Assembly: GCA_017642895.1 (NCBI GenBank)
Contig: JAEPON010000010.1
Location: forward strand, 62,001-126,000
DNA length: 64,000 bases
Reading direction: 5' to 3'
Source of the DNA: Roseitalea sp.
GTDB taxonomy: Bacteria; Pseudomonadota; Alphaproteobacteria; Rhizobiales; Rhizobiaceae
The notes beneath the pieces were generated by a model. It made no database searches. It saw nothing but the letters and a program-made list of their open reading frames with translations, and had not been told where the DNA came from. Position 1 is the stretch's first letter. Each line of letters begins with the position of its first letter. The translations under genes and the position numbers were made by a program. Positions 38,571 to 46,546 of this stretch are shown in pieces.

Positions 38571-39512
38571 TCAGGCGTTCTTTTCGAGAAACGCTTCTAT
38601 ATCGGCGGGCGATGAAATGGCAACGGCATCGACCGATCGGTCGATGCGGCGCGCCAGACCGGTCAACACCTTGCCCGAACCCGCTTCGACCAGATGGGTG
38701 ACGCCCTGCGCGGCCAGCCATTGCACCGTCTCGCGCCAGCGCACTTGCCCCGTGACCTGTTTGACCAGCGTATTGACGATGGCCTCGGCACCGGTGGCCG
38801 GGGCGACCGTGACATTGGCGATGACCGGCACCATCGGCTCGGAAACCCGGACATTGGCCAATGCTTCGGCCATGGCATCGGCGGCCGGTGCCATCAATGA
38901 GGAGTGAAACGGCGCAGACACCGCGAGCAGCTTTGCCAGTTTCGCGCCATTGGCCTTGGCGATGTCCGCGGCGGCCTCGACGGCCTGCCTCCCGCCGGAA
39001 ATGACGATCTGACCGCCGCCATTGTCGTTGGCGATCTGGCATGGGCCGTGCTCTGACGCCTCCTCGCAAGCGGCCTGAACGCCCGCATCGTCAAGGCCGA
39101 TGATCGCCGCCATGGCACCTTCGCCCGCAGGCACGGCCGCCTGCATGGCATTGCCACGCACCCGCAAAAGCCGTGCGGCGTCGGCGATGGTGAAGGTGCC
39201 GGCGGCGGCATGGGCGGAATATTCGCCCAGCGAATGGCCGGCGACAAAGGCAGCTTTTTCCCAGACCCGGTAGCCCTGCGCTTCGAGAACGCGAACGACA
39301 GCCATCGACACGGCCATCAGCGCCGGCTGGGCATTGGCGGTCAGGGTCAGCGTCTCCTCGGGGCCCTCCCACATCGTCTTGCACAGATTCTCGCCGAGCG
39401 CGGCGTCCACCTCCTCGAAGACGGCTCGCGCCTCCGCGAACGCGTCGGCCAGGTCCTTGCCCATGCCGACGGCCTGTGAGCCCTGGCCGGGAAACGTGAA
39501 GGCGACTGTCAT
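38571..39512 (-). CDS. fabD: Malonyl-CoA:ACP transacylase
   Basis: Loads malonyl groups on ACP. 313 residues: AFTFPGQGSQAVGMG at the start, the nucleophile Ser94 in GHSLGEYSA, and the catalytic His in APFHSSLMAPA near residue 200. Normal length. First gene of the fabD-fabG-acpP-fabF-mltG-yicC-gmk run, 99 bp from the LysR regulator gene, which reads in the same direction. Confidence 0.96.
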   Translation of the reverse strand: MTVAFTFPGQGSQAVGMGKDLADAFAEARAVFEEVDAALGENLCKTMWEGPEETLTLTANAQPALMAVSMAVVRVLEAQGYRVWEKAAFVAGHSLGEYSAHAAAGTFTIADAARLLRVRGNAMQAAVPAGEGAMAAIIGLDDAGVQAACEEASEHGPCQIANDNGGGQIVISGGRQAVEAAADIAKANGAKLAKLLAVSAPFHSSLMAPAADAMAEALANVRVSEPMVPVIANVTVAPATGAEAIVNTLVKQVTGQVRWRETVQWLAAQGVTHLVEAGSGKVLTGLARRIDRSVDAVAISSPADIEAFLEKNA

Positions 39513-39611
39513 GATCGGTCCTCGTCAAAAGCGCGCGTTTGGTGCGGGAGAAGCGAAGGGGTGTCAAGGCCAAACGGGCCAGCCTGGAACGCATGCCCCC
39601 GTCGTACCCCG

Positions 39612-40535
39612 TCAGGTGGTGCCGAACAGGTCGCAAAACGCTCCGACCAGCCAGCGATGCAGCGGGCTGGCCGAATTGCGGCGATGAACAACCGCCGAAA
39701 TGACGATCTCGCGCAACAGCAATGGCGGTTCGTGGACGGCGATGCCGAAGCGGTGCGCATACATGCCGACCAGACGCTCCGGCAGCGTTGCGACCAGATC
39801 GCTGGTCGCCGCCGTTTCAAGCGCGGGCATGAACAGCGGGACCGCGGCGACCACGTCGCGATCCCGATCCTGTTCGGCCAGCATGTCATCGACGATGCCG
39901 GCCAGATCACCGGACGACGAGACGACCAGATGGCGGCAGGCGCAATAGGTGTCGAGATCGAGCTCTTGCCCGATCAACGGGTGGCCGGAACGCGCGACGA
40001 CACGATAGCCCTGGGTGTAGAGCGGGGTTGCGTCAAAGCCCGCCGGCAGGCCCCAGAAGAAGCCCGCGGCCAAATCCACTTCGCCCTGTGCCAACGCCGC
40101 CAGCCCCGCCCGGCGGTCAAGACCGTGCACCGCCACGCGCAGGCCGGGCGCCTCGTTGCCCAGCCGCGCCAGAAGCGGCGGGAGCATGGTCATGATCTCA
40201 TTGTCGTTGGCGGCGATGCGCACCGTGCCCTCTGCCCGCGCGGGGACAAAAGGCGCAGGCGGCCGCAGCGCCCTGTCCAGCGTCTCGACTGCCTCGCGGA
40301 CCATCGGTTCGAGCGCCAAGGCCACCGATGTCGGCTCCATGCCGTGCGGTTGGCGCAGAAAGAGCGGATCGCCGAACGCGTCCCGCAGGCGTTTCAAGGC
40401 GTGACTGATCGCCGATTGCGTCAAGCCCATCTCACGGGCAACGGCCACGGCCTTGCGGTGCCGCATCATCGACAGGAAGACCAGCAGCAGCGTCATGTCG
40501 AGCCGGCGTAGTGCAGTCTTGTCAATATCAGACAT
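39612..40535 (-). CDS. LysR family transcriptional regulator
   Basis: 307 residues: an N-terminal winged helix (LDMTLLLVFLSMMRHRKAV, then GLTQSAISHALKRLRDAFGD, then PLFLRQPHG) and a substrate-binding domain. The first-helix style resembles the NodD-like branch of the family. It is divergent from the reductase-ABM-DJ-1 genes, with 75 bp between start codons, the usual geometry for a LysR protein controlling its neighbour. The inducer is unknown; the target enzymes suggest a reactive carbonyl or quinone. Confidence 0.92.
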   Translation of the reverse strand: MSDIDKTALRRLDMTLLLVFLSMMRHRKAVAVAREMGLTQSAISHALKRLRDAFGDPLFLRQPHGMEPTSVALALEPMVREAVETLDRALRPPAPFVPARAEGTVRIAANDNEIMTMLPPLLARLGNEAPGLRVAVHGLDRRAGLAALAQGEVDLAAGFFWGLPAGFDATPLYTQGYRVVARSGHPLIGQELDLDTYCACRHLVVSSSGDLAGIVDDMLAEQDRDRDVVAAVPLFMPALETAATSDLVATLPERLVGMYAHRFGIAVHEPPLLLREIVISAVVHRRNSASPLHRWLVGAFCDLFGTT

Positions 40536-40610
40536 TAGGCGATTTCATTTTCATCGAATTCATGGGCCCTTTATCTCTCCGCTCATGGAAAGCCAAGCGG
40601 AAACGAACCC

Positions 40611-41315
40611 ATGACAATCGCCATCATCGGTGCAGGCCATGTCGGCCAGGCACTGGCAGCAGGCTGGGCACGCGCCGGCCGTGACATCGTTCTCGGCATC
40701 CGGCCGGATCGATCGGCGGACGGCCCGCCCACCGACGACGCACCGAGTGCGCGCCAGGCAAGCCCCCGCGATGCGGCACAGGCGGCGTCGACCGTGGTGC
40801 TGGCCCTGCCCTGGGCTGCCGCCGAAACGGCGCTCCGAGCGCTGGGAGACCTGACCGACAAGACCGTGATCGATTGCATGAACCCGATTGTCCGAACGCC
40901 GGACGGCATGGGGCTGGCGGTCGGCCATACATGGTCGGGCGCCGAACAGGTCGGCCATACATGGTCGGGCGCCGAACAGGTCGGCCATACATGGTCGGGC
41001 GCCGAACAGGTTGCGCAATGGCTGCCGGGCGCGAACGTGGTCAAGACGCTGAACCAGGTGGGCGCGGAGGTGATGGCCGACACGTCCGGTTTCGCGATGC
41101 CGCCCGTCATGTTCATGGCTGGCGACGATGACGCGGCCAAATCCATCGTCGCCGGGCTTCTCACCGATCTCGGCTTCGGCCCGCTCGATGCGGGCGATCT
41201 GACCAAGGCACGGCTACTCGAACCCCATGCGCTCGTCTGGATCAACCAAGCGCTTCAGCGCGGCAAAGGACGCAACTGGGCCTTCGCCGCCATTGACCGG
41301 GACGATGCGTCATGA
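40611..41315 (+). CDS. NAD(P)-binding reductase (F420-oxidoreductase-like) with an internal triple repeat
   Basis: 234 residues. The Rossmann start IAIIGAGHVGQALAAGWARA and the later CMNPIVRTPDGMGLAV fit the NADP-oxidoreductase, coenzyme-F420-dependent family (COG2085 type), a set whose bacterial members act on varied substrates. Residues 104-133 consist of three exact copies of VGHTWSGAEQ; relatives would have one copy before VAQWLPGANVVKTLN. The reading frame is kept. First gene of a LysR-controlled-looking set; its stop overlaps the next start as ATGA. Function remains inferred. Confidence 0.8.
   Translation: MTIAIIGAGHVGQALAAGWARAGRDIVLGIRPDRSADGPPTDDAPSARQASPRDAAQAASTVVLALPWAAAETALRALGDLTDKTVIDCMNPIVRTPDGMGLAVGHTWSGAEQVGHTWSGAEQVGHTWSGAEQVAQWLPGANVVKTLNQVGAEVMADTSGFAMPPVMFMAGDDDAAKSIVAGLLTDLGFGPLDAGDLTKARLLEPHALVWINQALQRGKGRNWAFAAIDRDDAS
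40919..41011 (+). repeat. Perfect tandem repeat, 30-bp unit, three copies
   Basis: Units at 40921-40950, 40951-40980 and 40981-41010 are identical base for base; the period continues two bases before and one after. Because 30 is divisible by three, each unit adds ten amino acids (VGHTWSGAEQ) without a frameshift. The identity, including third codon positions, points to recent slippage or unequal recombination. Confidence 0.97.
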
Positions 41316-41866
41316 ACGAGCCCGTCACAATCATCGCGCGTCGTCGCGTCAGGCCCGGTTCGGAGCAGGCCTATGAAGACTGGCTGGAGCGGTTGACGAC
41401 GGAAGCAAAGGGCCTCCCAGGCTATGTCGGCGCGGAGTTCCACCGGCCGGAGGCGGGCGAACGCGAATACAAGAGCGTTTTCAGATTCGACAGTCTCGCC
41501 AATCTGGAGGCTTTCGAGCGCTCGGACATGCGGGCCGCGTTCCTTGCCGAGATCGCGCACCATGTGGAAGGCGATGCGGTCTGGGACCGCATGACCGGGC
41601 TCGAAGTCTGGTTCGATCCGCCGCCGGGCACGATCGTGCCGCAACCGTCGCCGCACCGGATGGCCATGCTGCTGATCGTGGTCGTCTTCGTGCTGGTTCT
41701 GGTGCTGAACCTTGCCCTTGGATCGCTGATCGGCGGCTGGCCGCTGGCACTGCGCCTGTTGCTCACGGTTACGCTTCAGGTGCTGGCGATGACCTACCTG
41801 ATCATGCCGCGCCTGACCCGCGCGCTCGCGCGCTGGATTTACCCCTCCACCAACACCGTCTCCTGA
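41312..41866 (+). CDS. Antibiotic biosynthesis monooxygenase (ABM) domain membrane protein
   Basis: 184 residues. Residues 1-105 form a ferredoxin-like ABM domain (VTIIARRRVRPGSEQAYEDW, GYVGAEFHRPE, VFRFDSLANLEAFERSD), related to small monooxygenases and quinone-handling proteins. After a Pro-rich link come two hydrophobic helices (MLLIVVVFVLVLVLNLALG and LLLTVTLQVLAMTYLIM), so the domain is held at the inner membrane. Coupled by ATGA overlap to the reductase gene and 14 bp from the DJ-1 gene. Substrate unknown. Confidence 0.82.
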   Translation: MNEPVTIIARRRVRPGSEQAYEDWLERLTTEAKGLPGYVGAEFHRPEAGEREYKSVFRFDSLANLEAFERSDMRAAFLAEIAHHVEGDAVWDRMTGLEVWFDPPPGTIVPQPSPHRMAMLLIVVVFVLVLVLNLALGSLIGGWPLALRLLLTVTLQVLAMTYLIMPRLTRALARWIYPSTNTVS

Positions 41867-41880
41867 AAGGACCCGACACG

Positions 41881-42618
41881 ATGAGTGCATCCATCGACAC
41901 ACACGGCGAAAAACGCGTTCTGATGATTGCCGCCAACCCCTCCACCTCTCCAACCACCGGCTGGCCGGTCGGTTTCTGGTGGGCGGAACTCACCCATCCC
42001 TATTGGGTCTTCACCGAAGCCGGCTATGGGGTCGACATCGTCTCGCCCAAGGGCGGCGACCTGCAAGCTGACGGCTTCTCGGACCCCGAGGACGACAGCC
42101 AATATTCGGCCCATGACATCGTCTCGCTCGGCTTCAAGAAGTCTCCATCGCACGCCGCCCTGCTGCAAGGCACCAAACCGATCGCCGACATATCGCTGGA
42201 GGATTATGACGCGATCTTTCTGGCCGGCGGCCAGTCGCCCATGGTCACGATGATCGACGATGGTGACCTGCACGCGTTCGTCGCCGAGGCCTATGAGGCG
42301 GAAAAGGTGGTGGCGATCGTCTGCCACGCCACGTGCGTGCTCCTGAAGACCAGGCTCTCGGACGGCTCACTTCTGGTCGCCGGCAAGACATGGACCGGTT
42401 TCGCCGATGCCGAGGAGACGTTCGCCGACGATTTCGTCGGCCAGAAAATCCAGCCCTTCTGGATCGAGGAGGAATCGAAAAAGCTCGACGGCACCAATTT
42501 CGTCGTCAATTCCATGTTCAAGCCGTTTGCCGTGCGCGACGGCAATCTGATCACCGGCCAGCAGCAATTCTCCGGCGCAGCGGCGGCCGAACTGGTCGTC
42601 GATACGCTCGGCCGATAG
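41881..42618 (+). CDS. DJ-1/PfpI family protein (type 1 glutamine amidotransferase-like)
   Basis: 245 residues. The nucleophilic elbow is AIVCHATC with Cys148 next to His149, and the partner Glu36 lies in WWAELTHPYWVFTEAGY, a block typical of the YraA/Hsp31-like branch. FLAGGQSPM gives the oxyanion strand. Relatives are linked to methylglyoxal/glyoxal detoxification or stress protection. Ribosome site AAAGGA upstream. Last gene of the LysR-facing set, so a response to reactive carbonyls is inferred. Confidence 0.88.
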   Translation: MSASIDTHGEKRVLMIAANPSTSPTTGWPVGFWWAELTHPYWVFTEAGYGVDIVSPKGGDLQADGFSDPEDDSQYSAHDIVSLGFKKSPSHAALLQGTKPIADISLEDYDAIFLAGGQSPMVTMIDDGDLHAFVAEAYEAEKVVAIVCHATCVLLKTRLSDGSLLVAGKTWTGFADAEETFADDFVGQKIQPFWIEEESKKLDGTNFVVNSMFKPFAVRDGNLITGQQQFSGAAAAELVVDTLGR

Positions 42619-42727
42619 GTGCGGCACCATCCCGCCAACGCAGGGCTTGCAAAAGCAATAGCCAAGCCTTTGAGTGTCGGCCAACCCAGCCAAACGACGG
42701 CACCCACCGATACTCAAGGCCCTTCCC

Positions 42728-42988
42728 ATGACTGATACCAAGTCCACAGAAACCGCCGTTCTGACCACGTCGGCGCTGTTCACCGCGATCGCCGGCATCA
42801 TTCTGGTCGATGCGGAAATCCTCGCCGTTGCCGGCACGGCCGCCTATGCCCTTTCGACCGCCATCGGCACTGGGCCGGTCGGGCTGGCAGTGATCGGCGG
42901 GCTGATCGGCCTGCCGACGCTCTGGCTGTGCTGGATGGTGGCGCGGCTGGCGATTGCCGGCGAGCGGGACGCGGCCAACGACCGATGA
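42728..42988 (+). CDS. Small membrane protein, unknown function
   Basis: 86 residues with two hydrophobic helices (about residues 13-38 and 51-76) and a short charged tail ending GERDAANDR. No family recognised. ATG 42728 is chosen as it directly precedes the first helix. Its stop overlaps the LysE-type exporter start as ATGA, so the pair may function together. Confidence 0.65.
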   Translation: MTDTKSTETAVLTTSALFTAIAGIILVDAEILAVAGTAAYALSTAIGTGPVGLAVIGGLIGLPTLWLCWMVARLAIAGERDAANDR

Positions 42989-43614
42989 TCGACCAGACCA
43001 CGCTGATCACCTATCTGGCGATCCTGCTCGGTTTCGTCCTGATACCCGGACCGGCGGTCATCCTGACGCTGGCCCGCGCCTCGAGCGCGGGCACGCGGGT
43101 GGGTGTGGCGACGGGCCTCGGCATAGCGGCCGGTGATCTGGTGCACACGGCGATGGCGGTGATCGGCCTTTCGGCGATCATTCTGGCGTCGGCCACGCTG
43201 TTCACACTGATCAAATATCTGGGCGCGGCCTATCTGGTCTATCTGGGCATCCGCGCCATCCTCGAAAAGCCGCAGACCGATCTGGCAAACGGCGGGGCGA
43301 TCTCGATCACGCCGAAACAGGCGTTTCGCCAGGCCATCATCGCCGAAGTGCTCAACCCCAAATCGGCGCTGTTCTTCGTGGCGTTCCTGCCGCAATTCGT
43401 CGACCCGTCCAACGGGTTGGTCGCGCTGCAACTGACGATCCTGGGCGTCCTGTTCGTCCTGATGGGGCTCTTGAGCACGCTTCTGGTCGCCATCACCGCC
43501 GGCCGGTTCGGCCTGTTCCTGCGCCGCAACCCGGTCATCCTGAAATGGCAGGGAAAGGTGGTCGGTTCGATCTATTGCGCGCTCGGGGCTCGTCTCGCCC
43601 TGCAGGAACGCTGA
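42985..43614 (+). CDS. LysE family exporter
   Basis: Inner-membrane amino-acid-type exporter of 209 residues with about six helices. Family blocks: GFVLIPGPAVILTLARASSAG near residue 16 (the LysE/RhtB G-x-P-G-P motif), KYLGAAYLVYLGI and AEVLNPKSALFFVAFLPQF. The exported compound cannot be told. Coupled to the preceding small membrane protein gene. Confidence 0.9.
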   Translation: MIDQTTLITYLAILLGFVLIPGPAVILTLARASSAGTRVGVATGLGIAAGDLVHTAMAVIGLSAIILASATLFTLIKYLGAAYLVYLGIRAILEKPQTDLANGGAISITPKQAFRQAIIAEVLNPKSALFFVAFLPQFVDPSNGLVALQLTILGVLFVLMGLLSTLLVAITAGRFGLFLRRNPVILKWQGKVVGSIYCALGARLALQER

Positions 43615-43620
43615 CGCCCC

Positions 43621-43649
43621 TTGCATGGCGCCGGAAATTCTGTATATCA
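43621..43649 (+). promoter_or_regulatory. Candidate promoter of the rpsF operon
   Basis: TTGCAT at 43621-43626 followed after 16-17 bp by TATATC at about 43643-43648 resembles a sigma-70 -35/-10 pair. It begins 7 bp after the end of the exporter gene and would give a leader of about 200 nt before rpsF. Confidence 0.4.
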
Positions 43650-43660
43650 GCGCCAGCCGG

Positions 43661-43710
43661 TCAGCCGGGGGCTGAACGGGGGATGGCTCTCCCATGGGGG
43701 AGCCATTTTG
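43661..43710 (+). promoter_or_regulatory. Two hairpins in the rpsF leader, the second terminator-like
   Basis: First hairpin TCAGCC-GGG-GGCTGA (43661-43675). Second: ATGGCTCTCCC (43683-43693) pairs with GGGGGAGCCAT (43696-43706), with one G-T pair, and is followed by TTTTG. It may terminate the exporter operon, or, if the promoter at 43621 is real, attenuate the rpsF operon. The S6:S18 complex is known to regulate such leaders in other bacteria; I cannot confirm that motif here. Confidence 0.4.
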
Positions 43711-43851
43711 CATCGCACAAGCGCTGCGCCTCCTGATGATCCCGCTCTCGACCCGTCGAGTTCTTTCGCCTTTCGTGCCGCTGCTGCGGATCGGACAGGC
43801 CAGGAGGCTTCGCCGCTGACAGGCTGGAACGAAACGAAAGGCAAGGATCAG

Positions 43852-44268
43852 ATGCCACTTTACGAACATGTGTTCCTGGCGCGCCAGGACATTTCATCGG
43901 GCCAGGTCGAAGAACTGGTCGACCAGTTCAAGGGCGTGCTCGCCGAACATGGCGGCAGCGTCGACAAGGTGGAAAGCTGGGGGCTGAAATCGCTCCAGTT
44001 CCGCATCAAGAAAAACCGCAAGGCGCATTACACGCTGCTCAACGTCAACGCGCCGGCCGCAGCGATCCACGAGCTGGAGCGCCAGCAGCGCATCCATGAG
44101 GACGTGCTGCGCTACATGACCGTCAAGGTCGATGAACTCGAGGAAGGCCCCTCGGCCATGATGCGCCGCGACGAGCGCCGTGACCGCGACCGGGGTCCGC
44201 GCCGCGATGGCGGACCACGCCGTGACGGCGGCCCGCGTGGCGACAGGGGCGAAGGAGGCCGCAGCTAA
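43852..44268 (+). CDS. rpsF: 30S ribosomal protein S6
   Basis: Binds 16S rRNA in the platform together with S18. 138 residues from ATG 43852 (AAGGA upstream). [20 protein letters not shown] and [20 protein letters not shown] are standard. The last 30 residues are an Arg-Asp-Gly tail with repeats of RRDGGP, longer than in E. coli but common in alphaproteobacteria. The stop TAA shares a base with the rpsR start. Confidence 0.96.
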   Translation: MPLYEHVFLARQDISSGQVEELVDQFKGVLAEHGGSVDKVESWGLKSLQFRIKKNRKAHYTLLNVNAPAAAIHELERQQRIHEDVLRYMTVKVDELEEGPSAMMRRDERRDRDRGPRRDGGPRRDGGPRGDRGEGGRS

Positions 44269-44516
44269 TGGTCGATATCAATCAATTGCCGACGCGTCGG
44301 CCGTTCCACCGCCGCCGCAAGACCTGCCCGTTCTCGGGCGCCAACGCGCCGAAGATCGATTACAAGGACGTCAAGCTTTTGCAGCGCTACGTCTCCGAAC
44401 GCGGCAAAATCGTGCCGTCGCGCATCACCGCCGTGTCGATGAAGAAGCAGCGCGAACTGGCCAAGGCCATCAAGCGCGCACGTTTCCTCGGCCTTCTGCC
44501 TTACGTGACCAAATAG
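44268..44516 (+). CDS. rpsR: 30S ribosomal protein S18
   Basis: Platform protein that forms a pair with S6. 82 residues with [20 protein letters not shown] and the RNA-binding [20 protein letters not shown], ending in LGLLPYVTK. Full length. Translation is coupled to rpsF by TAATG. Confidence 0.97.
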   Translation: MVDINQLPTRRPFHRRRKTCPFSGANAPKIDYKDVKLLQRYVSERGKIVPSRITAVSMKKQRELAKAIKRARFLGLLPYVTK

Positions 44517-44542
44517 GGTCACCGACCATACCCAATATGTTG

Positions 44543-44606
44543 TCCCGGGACGCGCTCCCGGGATGACGGCCAAGACCAGGCCGGGGCGGACCCGGCGCGA
44601 TGAAAA
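44543..44606. repeat. REP-like palindromic intergenic element
   Basis: TCCCGGGA at 44544-44551 and again at 44557-44564 form an 8-bp stem around CGCGC. Read on the minus strand it gives the phrase GTCATCCCGGGAGCG, the form of a short intergenic repeat widespread in alphaproteobacteria. A second GC-rich inverted segment (CCGGGGCGGACCCGG, 44583-44597) follows. Sits in the 145-bp gap between rpsR and the DUF2232 gene. Confidence 0.55.
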
Positions 44607-44661
44607 CCGAGTTGGGACCGGTGCGTCCGGCCTCTAACTGCCACAGCGCAGGACAGCGACC

Positions 44662-45636
44662 ATGAACGCCAACACGATCGGCATCGGCCTTGTTTCGGGC
44701 GCGGCAACCGCGCTGTTGTGTCTTGGCGTCGTTTCGGGCTCGGGCTTGTCCGTCATTCTCTATTTCCTGTCCGCCGTGCCGCTGATGGTGGCAACACTCG
44801 GCTGGGGCTTTGTCGCGGGCCTTACGGGCGCCGTCGTCTCCGCCCTTCTGATCGCCGCGTTCGCCAATGTGTCGATGGCAATCTTCATTGTCATGACGAC
44901 TATCCTGCCGGCGACGGCCGCCGGCTACTGGATGAACCTTGCCCGCCCGGCCGACGAGGTGGGCGGGCCGGCCGGCAAGCTGGCCTGGTATCCCTTGTCC
45001 GATGTGGTGGTCCGGCTGGCGGTGATCACCGCGGGCGCGTTCATCGTCGCAGGCGCGCTGATCGGCTATGGTCCGGCGCTTGTCGATGAACTGGTCGGCG
45101 AGATGATCGTGCGGCTGCAGGAGGCCAATCCCGAATTCGCCTTTTCGCCCGAAGGCCGCCAGAGCTTTCTGGCCTTCATGACCGGGGCGATCCCCTTCAT
45201 GCAGCCGGCGCTGTGGCTGATGATCCTTCTGGGCTCGCTTTACATCGCGCTGGCGATCACCCGCGCATCGGGGCGGTTGAAGCGGCCCAAGGATGACTGG
45301 CCCGAAGCCCTGCGCCTGCCGCGCGCCGGCGCGATCATCCTCGCCTTTGCGATCGCCGGCAGCTTCTTCACCGGGCCGCTTGGTCTTGCCGCAACGACCT
45401 TTGCCGGCGCTTTGACCGGCGGGTTCACCATGGCCGGCTTTGCCATCTTCCATGCGCGCACACGCGGTCAGCCCTGGCGCCCCTTTGCAATGATCGTCGT
45501 CTATGGCGCCGTCGCCATCACGCTCGTCGCCGCGCTTCCCTTCTTCTTTGCGGGCGTTTTTGCCACCGCCCGCCCCATGCCGGTCTCGCCCGGCGGCGGC
45601 AAACCGCCGTCCGCAACGCCGCCGGCTTCCACCTGA
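44662..45636 (+). CDS. DUF2232 membrane protein
   Basis: 324 residues with about eight hydrophobic helices beginning near residue 10 ([18 protein letters not shown]) and a Pro/Gly/Ser-rich tail. This family is regularly found between rpsR and rplI in Hyphomicrobiales; its function is not established, though a transporter-like (ECF S-component-like) fold has been suggested for the family. The ribosome site is CAGGAC, weak. Directly upstream of rplI (28 bp). Confidence 0.82.
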   Translation: MNANTIGIGLVSGAATALLCLGVVSGSGLSVILYFLSAVPLMVATLGWGFVAGLTGAVVSALLIAAFANVSMAIFIVMTTILPATAAGYWMNLARPADEVGGPAGKLAWYPLSDVVVRLAVITAGAFIVAGALIGYGPALVDELVGEMIVRLQEANPEFAFSPEGRQSFLAFMTGAIPFMQPALWLMILLGSLYIALAITRASGRLKRPKDDWPEALRLPRAGAIILAFAIAGSFFTGPLGLAATTFAGALTGGFTMAGFAIFHARTRGQPWRPFAMIVVYGAVAITLVAALPFFFAGVFATARPMPVSPGGGKPPSATPPAST

Positions 45637-45664
45637 CAGCAGCATTGAACAAAGGACAAAGATC

Positions 45665-46300
45665 ATGAAAGTCATTTTGCTGGAACGCATCGCCAAGCTG
45701 GGCGGCATCGGCGACGAGGTCGCCGTCAAGGACGGGTTTGCCCGCAACTATCTGTTGCCGACCGGCCGGGCCCTGCGCGCAAACGATGCCAACCGCACCC
45801 GGTTCGAGGCCGAGCGCGAGCAGATCGAGGCGCGCAATGCCGAGCGCAAATCGGCAGCCTCGGATGTCGCCGAAGGCCTTGACGGCAAGGATTTTATCGT
45901 TGTGCGCTCGGCCGGCGAAACCGGCCAGCTCTACGGTTCTGTCTCGACGCGCGACATTGCCGACTTCCTGACCGAAGAAGGCTTCCGCGTCGGCCGCAAC
46001 CAGGTCGACCTGAAACAGCCGATCAAGACAATCGGCCTTCACGAAGTCGATATCGTGCTGCATCCGGAAGTCGAAACGCGGATCACGCTCAACGTCGCCC
46101 GGTCGGCCGACGAAGCCGAGCGCCAGGCCGCCGGCGAGGATCTGTCGTCCGCCGAAGCGATCTATGGCGCCAATGAGGATGCGTTCGAATCGCTGGCCGA
46201 TTTCGACGAGGATGGCGTGCCTGTTGATCCCGACGCGTTCGAGGAGGGTGCCGCACCGGAGGCCGCTGCGGAAGCCGACGAGGAACAGGCCACCGCCTGA
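45665..46300 (+). CDS. rplI: 50S ribosomal protein L9
   Basis: Binds 23S rRNA domain V and reaches across the ribosome surface. 211 residues from ATG 45665: [20 protein letters not shown] and the RNA-binding [16 protein letters not shown], a long central helix, then the C-domain. An acidic extension of about 50 residues ([14 protein letters not shown] and on) goes beyond the 150-residue E. coli length, as is common in this order. Followed by an intrinsic terminator. Confidence 0.96.
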   Translation: MKVILLERIAKLGGIGDEVAVKDGFARNYLLPTGRALRANDANRTRFEAEREQIEARNAERKSAASDVAEGLDGKDFIVVRSAGETGQLYGSVSTRDIADFLTEEGFRVGRNQVDLKQPIKTIGLHEVDIVLHPEVETRITLNVARSADEAERQAAGEDLSSAEAIYGANEDAFESLADFDEDGVPVDPDAFEEGAAPEAAAEADEEQATA

Positions 46301-46343
46301 CGGCGCAGGCGACAGTCTCTTCCGATGACCCGAACAAGAACCG

Positions 46344-46372
46344 AACCCGGTGCCGTCGCGCGCCGGGTTTTT
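46344..46372 (+). terminator. Intrinsic terminator after rplI
   Basis: AACCCGG (46344-46350) pairs with CCGGGTT (46363-46369) around a 12-base loop that can pair further inside; the stem runs straight into TTTTT. Ends the rpsF-rplI operon 44 bp after the rplI stop. Confidence 0.8.
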
Positions 46373-46488
46373 GTATGCTGATACCGATTCGCCGCCAGAT
46401 GATGGTCAAGCGAAAGCTGCCTGCCCGGGCAAAAAAACCGGCGTCCTGTGGGTTGGTGTGAATCACGGGCGGTTTGCCGGAAAGTGCG

Positions 46489-46516
46489 CTTGGCCGCAGC
46501 GTGTGACGCGTTATAG
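46489..46516 (+). promoter_or_regulatory. Candidate dnaB promoter
   Basis: CTTGGC at 46489-46494 and TTATAG at 46511-46516, 16 bp apart, downstream of the rplI terminator and about 30 bp before dnaB. The placement supports separate transcription of dnaB. Confidence 0.45.
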
Positions 46517-46546
46517 ATCGCCCCTCCCCGGACGAAAGAAGACCCC

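Noticed and set aside
40919..41011. CRISPR-like array
   Set aside because: Units are directly adjacent with no spacers and lie in a coding frame, so this is a coding tandem repeat.
43683..43736. 17-codon leader peptide gene before rpsF
   Set aside because: No clear ribosome site and the start codon is buried in a hairpin; kept only as a remark in the leader finding.
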